This document shows positions 48,831 through 58,426 of a DNA stretch of 64,000 nt, one piece after another. This stretch comes from Cellulomonas cellasea (lineage in GTDB: Bacteria; Actinomycetota; Actinomycetes; Actinomycetales; Cellulomonadaceae). The position numbers and the translations under genes are program-made. The stretch is from NCBI RefSeq assembly GCF_030372105.1, contig NZ_JAUDBQ010000002.1:310001-374000 (forward strand). The letters are read 5' to 3'. How positions within the stretch are numbered: position 1 is the stretch's first letter; each line of letters begins with the position of its first letter. Under the pieces are notes generated by a model. The model saw only the letters and a list, made by a program, of their open reading frames with translations. It was not told the DNA's origin and did no database searches.

Positions 48831-50168
48831 TCACAGTCCTGTCGTGACGCCGGAGAGGGCATCGGCCAGCGCGGCGGCGAGCTCGCCGGACGCCCCGGAC
48901 CCCGCCCCGCCGACCTGCACATCGGACAAGCCCAACCAGCCGGCGAGGACGCGCAACTCGGTGGCCAGCGCGGCGGCGACGTCAGCGCCCTCCCCGCCCG
49001 GCGCCCCCGGGGTCCGATGCGCGGCGTGCACGCGGAGCACGCCGGCACGGCGGTCGGCCTTGAGGTCCACCAGTGCGACCAGGTGCTCCCCCAGCAGGAA
49101 CGGCAGCACGTAGTAGCCGTGCACGCGCTTGTGCTCGGGGACGTAGATCTCGATGCGGTAGCGCAGGCCGAAGAGCTCCTCGAGCCGCCGCCGCTCGAAC
49201 ACCAGCGGGTCGAACGGGCTCAACAGCGTGCGGGCCGCGGACTGCCGTGGCACCGTCGCGTCCCGGTGCAGGTAGACCGCCCGACCCCAGCCCTCGACAC
49301 GCACGGGCAGCAGGACGCCGTCCTCCACGAGCTCGTCCAGTGCGCGCGTCGCCGCGGGCCCGCGCAGCCGGAAGTAGTCGAGCAGGCATTTCGCGGACCC
49401 GATGCCATGCGCCCGCGCCCCGATCTCGACGAGCCCGCGGAGCGCCTCGTCGTCCGAGGGCTCGGGACTCGCCAGCACCGCCGCGGGCAGCACCCGCTCG
49501 GCCAGGTCGTAGCAGCGCTCGAACTGGGCGTTGCGACGGGCGGCGGCGACCTCGCCGGTGAAGAACAAGTACTCGAGCACGCGTTTGGCGACAGTCCAGT
49601 TCCATCCCCACTCGGTGCGGGTGCGGGGATGCTCGGCCTCGAAGTAGGCCTGGATCTGGCTCGCGGTGACGGGGCCGTGCGCGGCGACGAGCCCGCGGAT
49701 CTCCGCGACCTCCGCCGCATGCGCGATCGGCACGTCGCGGATCGTCCCCCAGGCGGAGGTCCGGTACGCGCGCCTGCGCCAGCCGAGCATCCGGTACGTC
49801 TCGGGTGGCACGAACGACGCCTCATGCGCCCACGTCTCCACGAGACGGCGCGGAGCCCGGCCAGCGGCGCGGTCGAGGAGCGCCGGGTCGTAGGGCCCGA
49901 GCCGGGAGAAGACGGGCATCAGGTGCGCGCGGGCCAACACGTTCACCGAGTCGATCTGCAGGAGGCCCAGCCGGTTGACCACCTGCAGGTACTGGCGCAT
50001 CGTGACCGGCCCCGTCCGCTCCGGGCGGCCCCGGTCGAGCCCCTGGGCCCGCAGCGCGACGCGACGCGCCTGGGACGCGGAGAGCGAGTCTCGCGGCGCC
50101 GGCGCGACCCGGCCGGAGCCCTGCCGGGAGGCGTCGGCGGAAGGCTGGGTGAGCGGGAGTGAGGCCAC
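48831..50168 (-). CDS. YcaQ-like winged-helix protein (PF06224)
   Basis: A 445-residue protein of the crosslink-repair glycosylase family. Landmarks: LQIDSVNVLARAHLMPVFSR, VETWAHEASFVPPETYRML, a wHTH (GPVTASQIQAYFE) and LLSPFDPLVFERRRLEELFG with HGYYVLPFLLGEHLVALVD. In relatives it removes bases from interstrand crosslinks. The frame opens at 50237; I choose the GTG at 50168, with a CAGGAT -10-like hexamer 6 bases upstream, because earlier residues are not family-like. Confidence 0.85.
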   Translation of the reverse strand: MASLPLTQPSADASRQGSGRVAPAPRDSLSASQARRVALRAQGLDRGRPERTGPVTMRQYLQVVNRLGLLQIDSVNVLARAHLMPVFSRLGPYDPALLDRAAGRAPRRLVETWAHEASFVPPETYRMLGWRRRAYRTSAWGTIRDVPIAHAAEVAEIRGLVAAHGPVTASQIQAYFEAEHPRTRTEWGWNWTVAKRVLEYLFFTGEVAAARRNAQFERCYDLAERVLPAAVLASPEPSDDEALRGLVEIGARAHGIGSAKCLLDYFRLRGPAATRALDELVEDGVLLPVRVEGWGRAVYLHRDATVPRQSAARTLLSPFDPLVFERRRLEELFGLRYRIEIYVPEHKRVHGYYVLPFLLGEHLVALVDLKADRRAGVLRVHAAHRTPGAPGGEGADVAAALATELRVLAGWLGLSDVQVGGAGSGASGELAAALADALSGVTTGL

Positions 50169-50319
50169 CGGGCCATCCTGCCGTCGAGCGGTGACATCTG
50201 GCGTGGGCAATCCCGGCGTGAAGCTCCCGGCCCGCACGCGCGGACAGGCCCCGCGGGCGATGCCCCCGGGGCCTGTCGTCAGGTGATCGAGCCGTCCAGG
50301 AGGACCGCTCGGTCGGCTG

Positions 50320-50988
50320 CTACACCTTGGCCGTCTGCCGTTCGGCCAGTTCGCCGTTGCCGTTCGTGCGCACCGGCGTGTCCAGCTTGATCACGCCGTA
50401 GCTCCAGCCGTGACGGCGGTAGGCGACGGCGGGCTGAGCGGTCTCCGCGTCGATGAACAGGTAGAAGTCGTGCCCCACCAGCTCCATCTCGTAGAGCGCG
50501 TCATCAATCGTCATGGGGTGGGCCGAGTGGACCTTCTCGCGGATCACCACCGGGGAGTCGCCGAGAGTCATCTCCACGACGTCGCCCGGCGCCACGGCCG
50601 TGGCGGGCGCGGGCTCCAGGTCGTCCTCACTCGGCGGCCGCACGTCGACGGGCACCTCGCTCGGCGGGATCAGGGTCCTGTTGTGGTGGTCCTTGCGGCG
50701 GTCGCGCGAGCGACGCAGCCGTTCCTGCAGCTTCGCGATGGCGAGGTCCAGCGCTGCGAAGCGGTCGTCCGCGCATGCCTCCGCGCGAATCACCGGGCCC
50801 TTGTCCACGACCGTCAGCTCGACCCGCTCGCAGCTGCCTGCCTGTCGCGGGTTGCGTTCGTGCGTGACGACCACGTCGATGCGCTGAGCACGGGGAGCGA
50901 GCTGGGCCAGCTTCGTCAGCTTGTCCGTGGCATGCCGGCGGAACTTCTCCAGCACCTCGGTGTGACGACCAACGACCACGATCTCCAT
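50320..50988 (-). CDS. hpf: Long-form ribosome hibernation-promoting factor HPF
   Basis: A 222-residue HPF. The N-terminal S30AE domain (MEIVVVGRHTEVLEKFRRHA ... RFAALDLAIAKLQERLRRSR) is followed by a linker and the C-terminal dimerisation domain (ALYEMELVGHDFYLFIDAET ... RRHGWSYGVIKLD). The long form pairs two ribosomes into 100S dimers. The ATG at 50988 has GGAGGT just upstream; the frame is open much further but only by chance under comF. A GCCCC/GGGGC hairpin at about 51047-51065 lies in the leader. Confidence 0.96.
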   Translation of the reverse strand: MEIVVVGRHTEVLEKFRRHATDKLTKLAQLAPRAQRIDVVVTHERNPRQAGSCERVELTVVDKGPVIRAEACADDRFAALDLAIAKLQERLRRSRDRRKDHHNRTLIPPSEVPVDVRPPSEDDLEPAPATAVAPGDVVEMTLGDSPVVIREKVHSAHPMTIDDALYEMELVGHDFYLFIDAETAQPAVAYRRHGWSYGVIKLDTPVRTNGNGELAERQTAKV

Positions 50989-51176
50989 GAAGACCTCCAG
51001 GGAGGGACCAGGGGCGGGGGGAACACCGCCCGGTGACGTACCAAGACGCCCCGATGGGGCGATCGTGCGGCACCACCTCCTCCCGTGGCCTGACCTGCGC
51101 CCGGGACCGAACAGGGCATCGGAGCGACCTCGCCCCGACCTGTCGGTTCTGAGGTCAACGCTATCCCGACGAGGCC

Positions 51177-52013
51177 TCAGGTTCCAGTTCCGCCACTGCG
51201 CCGACCGGGTGGTGGCGTGGCCGCGAGCACCAGTGCGCCGACCACGACGGCCCCCGCGGCGGACAACGCGCGCTCGCAGGCGGCGAGGGTCGCCCCGGTC
51301 GTCAGCACGTCGTCGACGAGCAGCACCGGCTGGCCTCCCACCTGCAAGCGCGCCGCGCGGCGCACCGCGACCTGGCCGGCGAGGTTCGCGCCGCGTGAGC
51401 GGGCTCCGAGCCCGACCTGGTCGTGGCCGCCCCACCGCCGCCGCAGCGCGCGGGTGGAGCGCGTGCCCGGCAGCCTGGGCTCCAGTGCCTGGGCTGTCAC
51501 TGCGCCGAGCCGGCCCACGAGGTCCTCGCCCCGTCGCCAGCGCGCGGTGGCCGACGAGGGCGCCGGGACCACGAGCAGGGGCGTCGACTGGTCCCAGGCC
51601 TCCAACGCGGGCGCCACCTGCCGGGCCGCGGCCGCGATCGCGTCTGCCAGATGACGGCCGAGGTCGGCGCGGCCCCGGTCCTTCCACGACACGACGATCT
51701 CCCGCACGGGCCCGACATACTGCGCGGGCGCCCAGACGGGCAGTGGCATGCGGCCGTCCATGGTGTCGAGCCGGGGCGCCGCGTCCTCGCGCCGTCGGGG
51801 CGGGGCTCGGAGCGGCGCGGCGCATGCGGGGCACAGCGGCACGTCGGGCGCCCCGCAGCCCGCGCAGTCCACCGGGAGCACGAGCCGCCCGACGCCGAGG
51901 ACGGCGCGGCAGAGCCCTCGTCCGACGCGGGAGGCCCGTTGGGCGCTCGACAGTGCCGGGGCGGCGGGTGCGGCGATGGTGGATCGGCCCCGTTCGGGGA
52001 AGGTCTCGGTCAT
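51177..52013 (-). CDS. ComF-family phosphoribosyltransferase-like protein
   Basis: A 278-residue protein with an N-terminal zinc-ribbon (DCAGCGAPDVPLCPACAAPL) and a C-terminal PRPP-binding loop (QPVLLVDDVLTTGATLAACE). In competent bacteria ComF helps DNA uptake; in actinobacteria its role is unclear. I use the ATG at 52013 in place of the longer frame. It lies between lpqB and hpf, the same order as in Mycobacterium. Confidence 0.9.
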   Translation of the reverse strand: MTETFPERGRSTIAAPAAPALSSAQRASRVGRGLCRAVLGVGRLVLPVDCAGCGAPDVPLCPACAAPLRAPPRRREDAAPRLDTMDGRMPLPVWAPAQYVGPVREIVVSWKDRGRADLGRHLADAIAAAARQVAPALEAWDQSTPLLVVPAPSSATARWRRGEDLVGRLGAVTAQALEPRLPGTRSTRALRRRWGGHDQVGLGARSRGANLAGQVAVRRAARLQVGGQPVLLVDDVLTTGATLAACERALSAAGAVVVGALVLAATPPPGRRSGGTGT

Positions 52014-52128
52014 GGCGGGCACCGTTCCACCGGCGCACGCCATGGGCCCGGCGGGCCGCTCACACTCGTGGACGGGCCGCCTCGGCAGCCGGGCTGGGGG
52101 TGGGCGAGGCGCCGGGCCGGATCCTGGC

Positions 52129-53841
52129 TCAGCCCGGGAACGACGGAGCGCGCACCCCATCGGCGACGAACGCCCAGCCCGGCCCCGACCGGACGTACAA
52201 CTCGCCCTCCGACGTCGTCACGTACAACGCCCGCTCCCCCTTGCCGCCCGCGAGCGCGACGATCCCCTCGAGAGCCGGCAGCGCGCGCGTCTGCCCGGCC
52301 AGCGGCACCAGGTACACAGTGGTCGCCGTCGCGGCGGCGGTCTTGCCCAGCACCCCCAACGTCGACTCGTCGACCCACACCACGCGCGACGCCTCGGTCA
52401 GGGTGGCGCCCGTGGCGATCGGCTCCCCGAGCTGCAGCGGGGTGCCCTCCTGGTCGCGCACCACACCGGCGACGTCGAGGCTGAACCCGCTCGCGTCCGT
52501 CGACAACACGGCGACCCGCGTGCCGTCCCGCGCGACCCGCACCTCATGCACAGTGCGGCCCGCGAGCCAGTCGGCGCGCACCACCTGCTGGGCGCCGCCG
52601 GCCCGGACCGCAGTGATCACCGGGCCCTCGGGCCCCGCCGACGCGGTCCACACCCAGCCCAGCCGGTCCACCGACGGCGGGGCCAACGCCGCGGCCTCGA
52701 GCAGTTGCTCGTCGCCTCCGCCCGAGGCCGCGCGCACCAGCGTGCCGCCCCCGGACAGGACCACGCGCACGCTGCCGGCCTCGTTGCGGGCGGTGGCGGT
52801 GACGTCCAGCCCTGTCAGCGGTCCCACACCGGCCACCGGGGCCAACTCCCCCCGGCCGAGCGCCATGAGCGTGTCGTCCTGGACCACCTCCAGCGCCGCG
52901 TCGCTCGGCAACGAGCCACGGACCAGCCGCGCGGGCTCCCACGCGAGCGGCACCCCGCCGGCGAGGACCTCCACCGAGTTCACCCGGGCGATGTCCAGGG
53001 TGGCCTCGAGCTGGGCGAGCATCCGCGCGCGATCCTCCGCGTCGCCGAGCGCGGCCCCCGACAGCGACACCTCCGCGGTGCCGTCCGCGTCCACGAGCAC
53101 CACGCCCGTCTCGAGTTGGACGCCGTCCGGAACCGCCGTGCGGACCGCGTCGCGCAGCCACGGCGACGGGCCCTCCATGAGCGCGCGGACCAGCGACGTG
53201 GCGAGGTTCCGCACCGGGAACCAGCGGGTCTCCGGCACCAGGTGCGAGTTGTCCGCGGACAGGAAGTAGATCGTCGCCTGGCGGAAGACGAGCTCGAAGT
53301 TCGGCTCCGACAGCACCACGCCGTTGTCCAGCCGGGAGATCCGCCACTGCCCGCCGCTGTCCTTGACCAGGTCGAAGACCAAGGGCTGGAGCGATCCGGG
53401 GGCGCTCTCCTCGTAGACGCCGCTCGCGTCGATGCGGGCCGCCACGCCCACCTTCACCTGCACCTGGGTCTCCGTCAGCAGCGTGACCTCGGGGCTGCTG
53501 GCCGTGGGGTAGACGATCACCTGCTCGTTCGGGTTCCAGGTCGAGCGCACCTCGCCTGACAGGTACTCGCGGGCCACGGAGAACGTCGTGCTGACGTCGG
53601 CGGTGGTCTCGCGGCTGTACCCCGCGGCGTTGGCGTTGAGGAAGCCCTGGACGATCTCCATGGGCGAGGCGTCCTGCTCCGGCGAGTAGCCGAGAAGGGT
53701 CACCGGGGCGGGCTCGTTGACCTCCACGACGCCCTCGCCGACGGGACCGCGGGTGGGGATTGAGACGCAGGCCGTCAGCGCGACGGCCACGGCCAGCGCC
53801 ACGGCGCCGCCACGGAGCGCGCGGATCGGGCGCCGGGTCAT
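52129..53841 (-). CDS. lpqB: LpqB-family beta-propeller lipoprotein
   Basis: A 570-residue lipoprotein with the signal AVALAVAVALTAC (lipobox LTAC). It has a GerMN-type domain (about 190-310, with SLVRALMEGPSPWLRDAV) and a C-terminal propeller-like region (VRVARDGTRVAVLSTDASGF). LpqB tunes MtrB signalling in mycobacteria. The ATG at 53841 overlaps the mtrB stop (ATGA). Confidence 0.93.
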   Translation of the reverse strand: MTRRPIRALRGGAVALAVAVALTACVSIPTRGPVGEGVVEVNEPAPVTLLGYSPEQDASPMEIVQGFLNANAAGYSRETTADVSTTFSVAREYLSGEVRSTWNPNEQVIVYPTASSPEVTLLTETQVQVKVGVAARIDASGVYEESAPGSLQPLVFDLVKDSGGQWRISRLDNGVVLSEPNFELVFRQATIYFLSADNSHLVPETRWFPVRNLATSLVRALMEGPSPWLRDAVRTAVPDGVQLETGVVLVDADGTAEVSLSGAALGDAEDRARMLAQLEATLDIARVNSVEVLAGGVPLAWEPARLVRGSLPSDAALEVVQDDTLMALGRGELAPVAGVGPLTGLDVTATARNEAGSVRVVLSGGGTLVRAASGGGDEQLLEAAALAPPSVDRLGWVWTASAGPEGPVITAVRAGGAQQVVRADWLAGRTVHEVRVARDGTRVAVLSTDASGFSLDVAGVVRDQEGTPLQLGEPIATGATLTEASRVVWVDESTLGVLGKTAAATATTVYLVPLAGQTRALPALEGIVALAGGKGERALYVTTSEGELYVRSGPGWAFVADGVRAPSFPG

Positions 53842-55538
53842 CGCACCTCCTGGTGGTCCAGCTCGTCGTCGAGCTCGGGGAGCGCCGCCGGGTCGAGCGA
53901 CTGGCGCTCGGGCGCCGTGGGCGGCTCCGGGTCCTCGACGGGGACGAGGGGCAGCGGCGAGCCCTGCAGGCGGATGCCCGCACGGCGCGGCAGGGTCAAC
54001 CGGAAGCAGGCTCCGCCGCCCGGACGGCCCCACGCCTCGAGCCAGCCGCCGTGCAGGTGCGCGTCCTCAAGCGAGATCGCCAGCCCGAGCCCGGTGCCGC
54101 CCGTGGTGCGCGCACGTGCCGGGTCCGCACGCCAGAACCTGTCGAAGACGTGCGCGGCGGCCTCCTCGGTCATCCCCACACCGTGGTCGCGGACGGTGAC
54201 GGCGATGGCCTGCGCGTCGGCGGCGAGGGTCACCGCCACCGTGCTGCCGTCGGCATGCTCGATCGCGTTGTCCAGGAGGTTGCGCAGGATGCGCTCCACT
54301 CGGCGGGGGTCGATGTCCGCCGAGCAGCGGGCATCCGGCAGCGCGACGCTGAGCCAGACGCCGCGGTGCTCGGCGAGCGGGAACGCGTGGTCGGCGGCGG
54401 CGCCCACCACCTCCCGCACGTCACGGTCCTCCGCGTCGAGGGTCGCGGCGCCCGCGTCGAACCTGCTGATCTCCAGCAGGTCGGCCAGCAGGTCCTCGAA
54501 CCTGTCGAGCTGGGTCTGCATCAGCTCGGCGGAGCGCTTGATCGACGGCTCGAAGTCGTGGCGTGCGCCGTGCAGCACCTCGCCCGCCATCCGGATGGTC
54601 GTCAACGGCGTGCGCAGCTCATGGGACACGTCGGAGACGAAACGGCGCTGCAGCGTCCCGAGCTCCTCCATCCGGCCGATCTGCTCCTGCAGGCCCTGCG
54701 CCATCTCGTTGAAGGAGCGGCCCAGCGTCGCCAGCTCGTCGACGCCGCGCACCGGCATCCGCTCGTCCAGGTGCCCGTCGGCGATGCGCTCGGCCGCCTG
54801 CGCCGCCGCCCGCACCGGCCGGACCACCTGGCGCGTCACGAGCCACGTCATGGTGCCGAGCAGCACCACCAACGCCGCCGCGCCAATGGACAGCATGCGC
54901 TGTAGGAACTCCAGCCGCTCCTGCTCGGGCTGCAGGTTGTACAGGAAGTAGAGCTCGAAGGTGCCAGCCCGCGGCACTGTCACCGTCTGGCCCACCATCA
55001 CGGCGGGGACGACGCCCTGCTCGGCGGCCTGCCCCCCGACGCCCGAGGCCGGCCAGCCCACGGACTGCCACCGCTGGCCGGAGCCCTCGACGGTGGCCCG
55101 GCGCAGGTCGTCGCTGACCAACTCGGACAACGCCGGGTTCGAGACGGCCGAGTTCACCAGCATCGCCTGGCCCGGCGCCTGCCAGAGCAGCACCTCGCGC
55201 TCTCCGGAGCCGCCCGAGCGCAGGGCCCGCATCACGTCGTTGAGCAGCCGTTGGGCCTCGGTGACGGACGCGGCGGTGGACGCGTCGAACGTCTCCTGGG
55301 CCTGCTGGGCGGAGCGGGCGCTCTCATCGAGGACGAGCTCCACCCGCTCGGTGAACAAGCCGTCGCGCATCTGCTGGGAGAGCGTCACGCCGACGAGCGC
55401 CAACGCCACCAGGCCGATCGCGAGCGTGGAGGTGACGACGCGCACCTGCAGCGACGACCGCCAGGCGTGGGACAGCGCGCGCCCAGCGCCGATGGCGCGC
55501 AGGCGGGTGAGCCGCCACGCGCGTCTCGCACGTCCCAT
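53838..55538 (-). CDS. mtrB: Sensor histidine kinase MtrB
   Basis: A 566-residue kinase. TM1 is TLAIGLVALALVGVTL, then an extracellular domain of about 140 residues, TM2 is IGAAALVVLLGTMTWLV, then HAMP (RPVRAAAQAAERIADG), the phospho-acceptor FVSDVSHELRTPLTTIRMA, N-box RNLLDNAIEHA and G-boxes VRDHGVGM and GGTGLGLAIS. MtrB couples cell-cycle and wall synthesis to MtrA. Confidence 0.95.
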   Translation of the reverse strand: MGRARRAWRLTRLRAIGAGRALSHAWRSSLQVRVVTSTLAIGLVALALVGVTLSQQMRDGLFTERVELVLDESARSAQQAQETFDASTAASVTEAQRLLNDVMRALRSGGSGEREVLLWQAPGQAMLVNSAVSNPALSELVSDDLRRATVEGSGQRWQSVGWPASGVGGQAAEQGVVPAVMVGQTVTVPRAGTFELYFLYNLQPEQERLEFLQRMLSIGAAALVVLLGTMTWLVTRQVVRPVRAAAQAAERIADGHLDERMPVRGVDELATLGRSFNEMAQGLQEQIGRMEELGTLQRRFVSDVSHELRTPLTTIRMAGEVLHGARHDFEPSIKRSAELMQTQLDRFEDLLADLLEISRFDAGAATLDAEDRDVREVVGAAADHAFPLAEHRGVWLSVALPDARCSADIDPRRVERILRNLLDNAIEHADGSTVAVTLAADAQAIAVTVRDHGVGMTEEAAAHVFDRFWRADPARARTTGGTGLGLAISLEDAHLHGGWLEAWGRPGGGACFRLTLPRRAGIRLQGSPLPLVPVEDPEPPTAPERQSLDPAALPELDDELDHQEVR

Positions 55539-55570
55539 CCGGTGGTGTCCGTCCTGCGAGGTGACCCGGC

Positions 55571-56254
55571 TCAGAGCGCGGGGGCTCCGGCCTTGTAGCC
55601 GACGCCGCGCACCGTCACGACTATCTCAGGTCGCTCGGGGTCCGCCTCGATCTTGGACCGCAGCCGCTGCACGTGGACGTTCACCAGGCGCGTGTCGGCC
55701 GCGTGCCGGTAGCCCCAGACGCGCTCGAGCAGCACCTCGCGGGTGAAGACCTGCCACGGCTTGCGCGCGAGGGCGACCAGCAGGTCGAACTCGAGCGGGG
55801 TGAGCGAGATCGGCGTCCCGTCACGCGACACGCGGTGCCCGGTGACGTCGATGGTCAGGTCGCCGATGCCGAGGTGCTCGGGGACCGGCTCGTCGCTGCG
55901 CCGCAGCCGGGCGCGCACCCGGGCGATGAGCTCCTTGGGCTTGAACGGCTTCGAGATGTAGTCGTCGGCGCCGGACTCGAGCCCGAGCACGACGTCCACC
56001 GTGTCGGCCTTCGCGGTCAGCATGACGATCGGCACGCCCGACTCGGCCCGGATCTGGCGGCACACCTCTGTGCCGTCCTTGCCGGGCAGCATCAGGTCGA
56101 GCAGCACCAAGTCGGGTTGGGACGCCCGGAACACGCCGATGGCATCGTCCCCATCGGCGCAGAACACGGGGTCGAAACCCTCCGAGCGCAGCACGATGCC
56201 GATCATCTCCGCCAACGCGACATCATCGTCGACCACAAGGACGCGACCCTTCAT
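55571..56254 (-). CDS. mtrA: Response regulator MtrA
   Basis: A 227-residue OmpR-family regulator. It begins MKGRVLVVDDDVALAEM, with the phospho-acceptor in LVLLDLMLPGKDGTEV, lysine in YISKPFKPKELIARV and winged helix LTPLEFDLLVALARKPW with VNVHVQRLRSKIE. MtrA is the essential actinobacterial regulator of division and wall genes. The frame opens further upstream, but the ATG at 56254 is the conserved start. A GATACT hexamer about 20 bases upstream may be its -10. Confidence 0.97.
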   Translation of the reverse strand: MKGRVLVVDDDVALAEMIGIVLRSEGFDPVFCADGDDAIGVFRASQPDLVLLDLMLPGKDGTEVCRQIRAESGVPIVMLTAKADTVDVVLGLESGADDYISKPFKPKELIARVRARLRRSDEPVPEHLGIGDLTIDVTGHRVSRDGTPISLTPLEFDLLVALARKPWQVFTREVLLERVWGYRHAADTRLVNVHVQRLRSKIEADPERPEIVVTVRGVGYKAGAPAL

Positions 56255-56468
56255 GGGCCCATGATCGCACCGAGTATCAGCAGGCAGCGCCATATCCGAA
56301 CAGATCACCCGGTCGCGTCCCGGCCGCGGCGCGGCCAGGCCCGTCGACGCGCCGCCCGCAGTGCGCCCGGGCGGCCCACGGCGCGTCGACATTGCCCCAT
56401 CACGATCGCCTGACATGGCACGATGAGCGCTCAGCCGCCGCCGCCCGCGCACCAGGGAGCACGAGTCG

Positions 56469-57752
56469 ATGACCACGCCGCACGAGGACGCGTCCCGGCC
56501 CTCGGGTCAGGCTCCGGGAGCTCCCGACGGACAGCAGCCCGCTCAGCCCACGCCGCCGGTCCCGCCAGCGCCGGCCGCGCCCTCCGGTTGGGGCCCGGCG
56601 CCGGGGCAGCCAGGCTCCCAGGCTCCCGGGCACGGGCCGCAGCCCACCGGCTGGCAGCAGGCCCCCGGCTGGCAGCAGCCGGCCTACGGCGATCCCGCGT
56701 ACGGACAGCCCGCGTACGGGCAGCCCGCCTACGGACAGCCGGCGTACGGACAGCCGGCGTATGGACAGCCCGGCGCGCCGGCGCCGTACGGACCGGGTGG
56801 CTGGCGCCCGCCGGCGCTGCAGCCGGGCATCATCCCGCTGCGCCCCCTCGGCGTCGGGGAGATCCTCGACGGCGCCTTCCGCTCGATCCGCGCCAACCCG
56901 AGGGTGATGTTCGGGCTCGCGGTCATGGTCGTCACCATCGTCGTCGCCATCGAGGGTGTGCTCGAGTGGTACATCGGCGGCCTGCTGTCCGGCGCGCTCT
57001 CGGACTTCTCCGCGACGGCGGACCCCAGCGGAGACCTGGGGATCGACCAGCAGATGGGCATGACGCTCGGCGCCCTGTTCAGCCTGCCGTTGCTGCTGGT
57101 CGCCACGACGGTCCTCACCGGCCTGCTCATCGTGTCGGTGAGCCGCTCCGTCATCGGGCAGACGGTGACGCTGGGCGAGGTGGTCCGCGCCTCCAAGCGG
57201 CGCGTGTGGTGGGTGCTGGGCATCACGCTGCTCTACCTGGCCGTGCTCGTGGCGGGCTACGCCGTCGTGGTGGTGGGCATCGTGCTCGCCGCCACCAACG
57301 AGCAGTGGGTGATCGTCGGGATCGCCGCGATCCTCGGCAGCCTGCTGATGCTCGCCGCCACCGTCTGGCTCTCCGTGCGGATGCTCCTCGTCGCCCCGGC
57401 GCTGATGCTCGAGGGCGGCACGTTCTGGGCCACGGTCCGCCGCGGGTGGAAGCTCACACGCGGGAGCTTCTGGCGCCTGTTCGGCATCTACGTGCTGGTG
57501 CAGATCGTCATGACCGTGGTGGTCGGGATCATCGCCGTGCCGATCACGATCATCTCCACGGTGTTCCTGGACGACCCGCTCATGCTCTCGTTCGGCGGGA
57601 TCGTGCTCAGCTCGGTCGCCGACGTGATCTCGTACACGGTCACCACCGTCTTCTCCGCCGCGGTGGTCGCGCTGCTGTACATCGACGTCCGCATGCGCCG
57701 TGAGGGGCTCGACGTCGAGCTCGCCCGAGCCGCCGACCAGAACCCCGCATGA
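56469..57752 (+). CDS. Membrane protein with glycerophosphodiester phosphodiesterase-type membrane domain
   Basis: A 427-residue protein. The first 120 residues are Pro/Gly/Gln-rich with six near-identical AYGQP units. After [20 protein letters not shown] come about six helices ([58 protein letters not shown] and others). This is the membrane domain found N-terminal in some GDPDs, here without the enzyme domain. It is first in the DUF4129-MoxR-DUF58 operon and divergent from mtrA. Confidence 0.8.
   Translation: MTTPHEDASRPSGQAPGAPDGQQPAQPTPPVPPAPAAPSGWGPAPGQPGSQAPGHGPQPTGWQQAPGWQQPAYGDPAYGQPAYGQPAYGQPAYGQPAYGQPGAPAPYGPGGWRPPALQPGIIPLRPLGVGEILDGAFRSIRANPRVMFGLAVMVVTIVVAIEGVLEWYIGGLLSGALSDFSATADPSGDLGIDQQMGMTLGALFSLPLLLVATTVLTGLLIVSVSRSVIGQTVTLGEVVRASKRRVWWVLGITLLYLAVLVAGYAVVVVGIVLAATNEQWVIVGIAAILGSLLMLAATVWLSVRMLLVAPALMLEGGTFWATVRRGWKLTRGSFWRLFGIYVLVQIVMTVVVGIIAVPITIISTVFLDDPLMLSFGGIVLSSVADVISYTVTTVFSAAVVALLYIDVRMRREGLDVELARAADQNPA
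56682..56771 (+). repeat. Six tandem 15-base units encoding AYG(Q/D)P
   Basis: Six 15-base units (first GCCTACGGCGATCCC, then GCGTACGGACAGCCC-like) encode AYGDP followed by five AYGQP. Differences are mainly in third codon positions, consistent with past unequal duplication under protein-level constraint. Confidence 0.85.
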
Positions 57753-58426
57753 CCTTCGCGCTCCACGGCCCGCGCCTGTCCGACGTCCCGGTGGACCCGG
57801 GCGCCGATGAGGCGCGGGCCTTGCTCGAGCAGGAGCTGACGGACCCGGTGTACCACAGCGGCCCGAGCCTCCTGCAGCGCATCCTCGACTGGCTCGGCGA
57901 GCTGTTCGGGGACGCTCCGCAGCTCTCCCTGCCGCCGCGCACAGCGGTGTTGATCGTGGTGGCGGTGCTCATCGTGGTGACCGCGGTGGCCCTGTGGATC
58001 GCGGGCCCGGTGCGCCGCGCGCGGCACGGCTCCGCCCCCCGGGCGGTGCTCGCGGACGACGAGGGCCGGAGCGCCGCCGAGCTGCGCGCCGCGGCCGATG
58101 CCGCCGCCGCGCGGGGCGCCTGGGACGCCGCCGTCGCCGACCGGTTCCGCGCGATCGTCCGCGCCCTCGAGGAGCGGGCGCTGCTGGACGAGCGGCCCGG
58201 GCGCACCGCGCACGAGGTCGTCGCGGTGGCCGTCCGCAGGCTGCCCGCCCGCGCAGAGGACCTGCGCACTGCCGGCCGGCTCTTCGACGACGTCGTCTAC
58301 GGCGGCGTGCACGGCAGCGAGCAGGATGACGTGTGGCTGCGGGCCGTCGACGCGAAGGTCGCGGCCGAGCGCCCCCTCGACCCCACCGCCGCCGCTGCCG
58401 CCGAGCCCACGGGGTGGTCGCTGTGA
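57749..58426 (+). CDS. DUF4129 domain protein
   Basis: A 225-residue protein with one helix ([20 protein letters not shown]) in the middle and a C-terminal DUF4129 domain ([20 protein letters not shown] ... [14 protein letters not shown]). The family accompanies MoxR and DUF58 genes. It overlaps both neighbours by 4 bases (ATGA before, GTGA after). Confidence 0.85.
   Translation: MTFALHGPRLSDVPVDPGADEARALLEQELTDPVYHSGPSLLQRILDWLGELFGDAPQLSLPPRTAVLIVVAVLIVVTAVALWIAGPVRRARHGSAPRAVLADDEGRSAAELRAAADAAAARGAWDAAVADRFRAIVRALEERALLDERPGRTAHEVVAVAVRRLPARAEDLRTAGRLFDDVVYGGVHGSEQDDVWLRAVDAKVAAERPLDPTAAAAAEPTGWSL

Noticed and set aside
50989-52038. A very long minus-strand frame continuous with hpf
   Set aside because: It covers comF in another frame, has low-complexity Arg/Gly/Pro composition, and hpf has its own ATG with a strong ribosome site at 50988. 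It is a GC-rich shadow.
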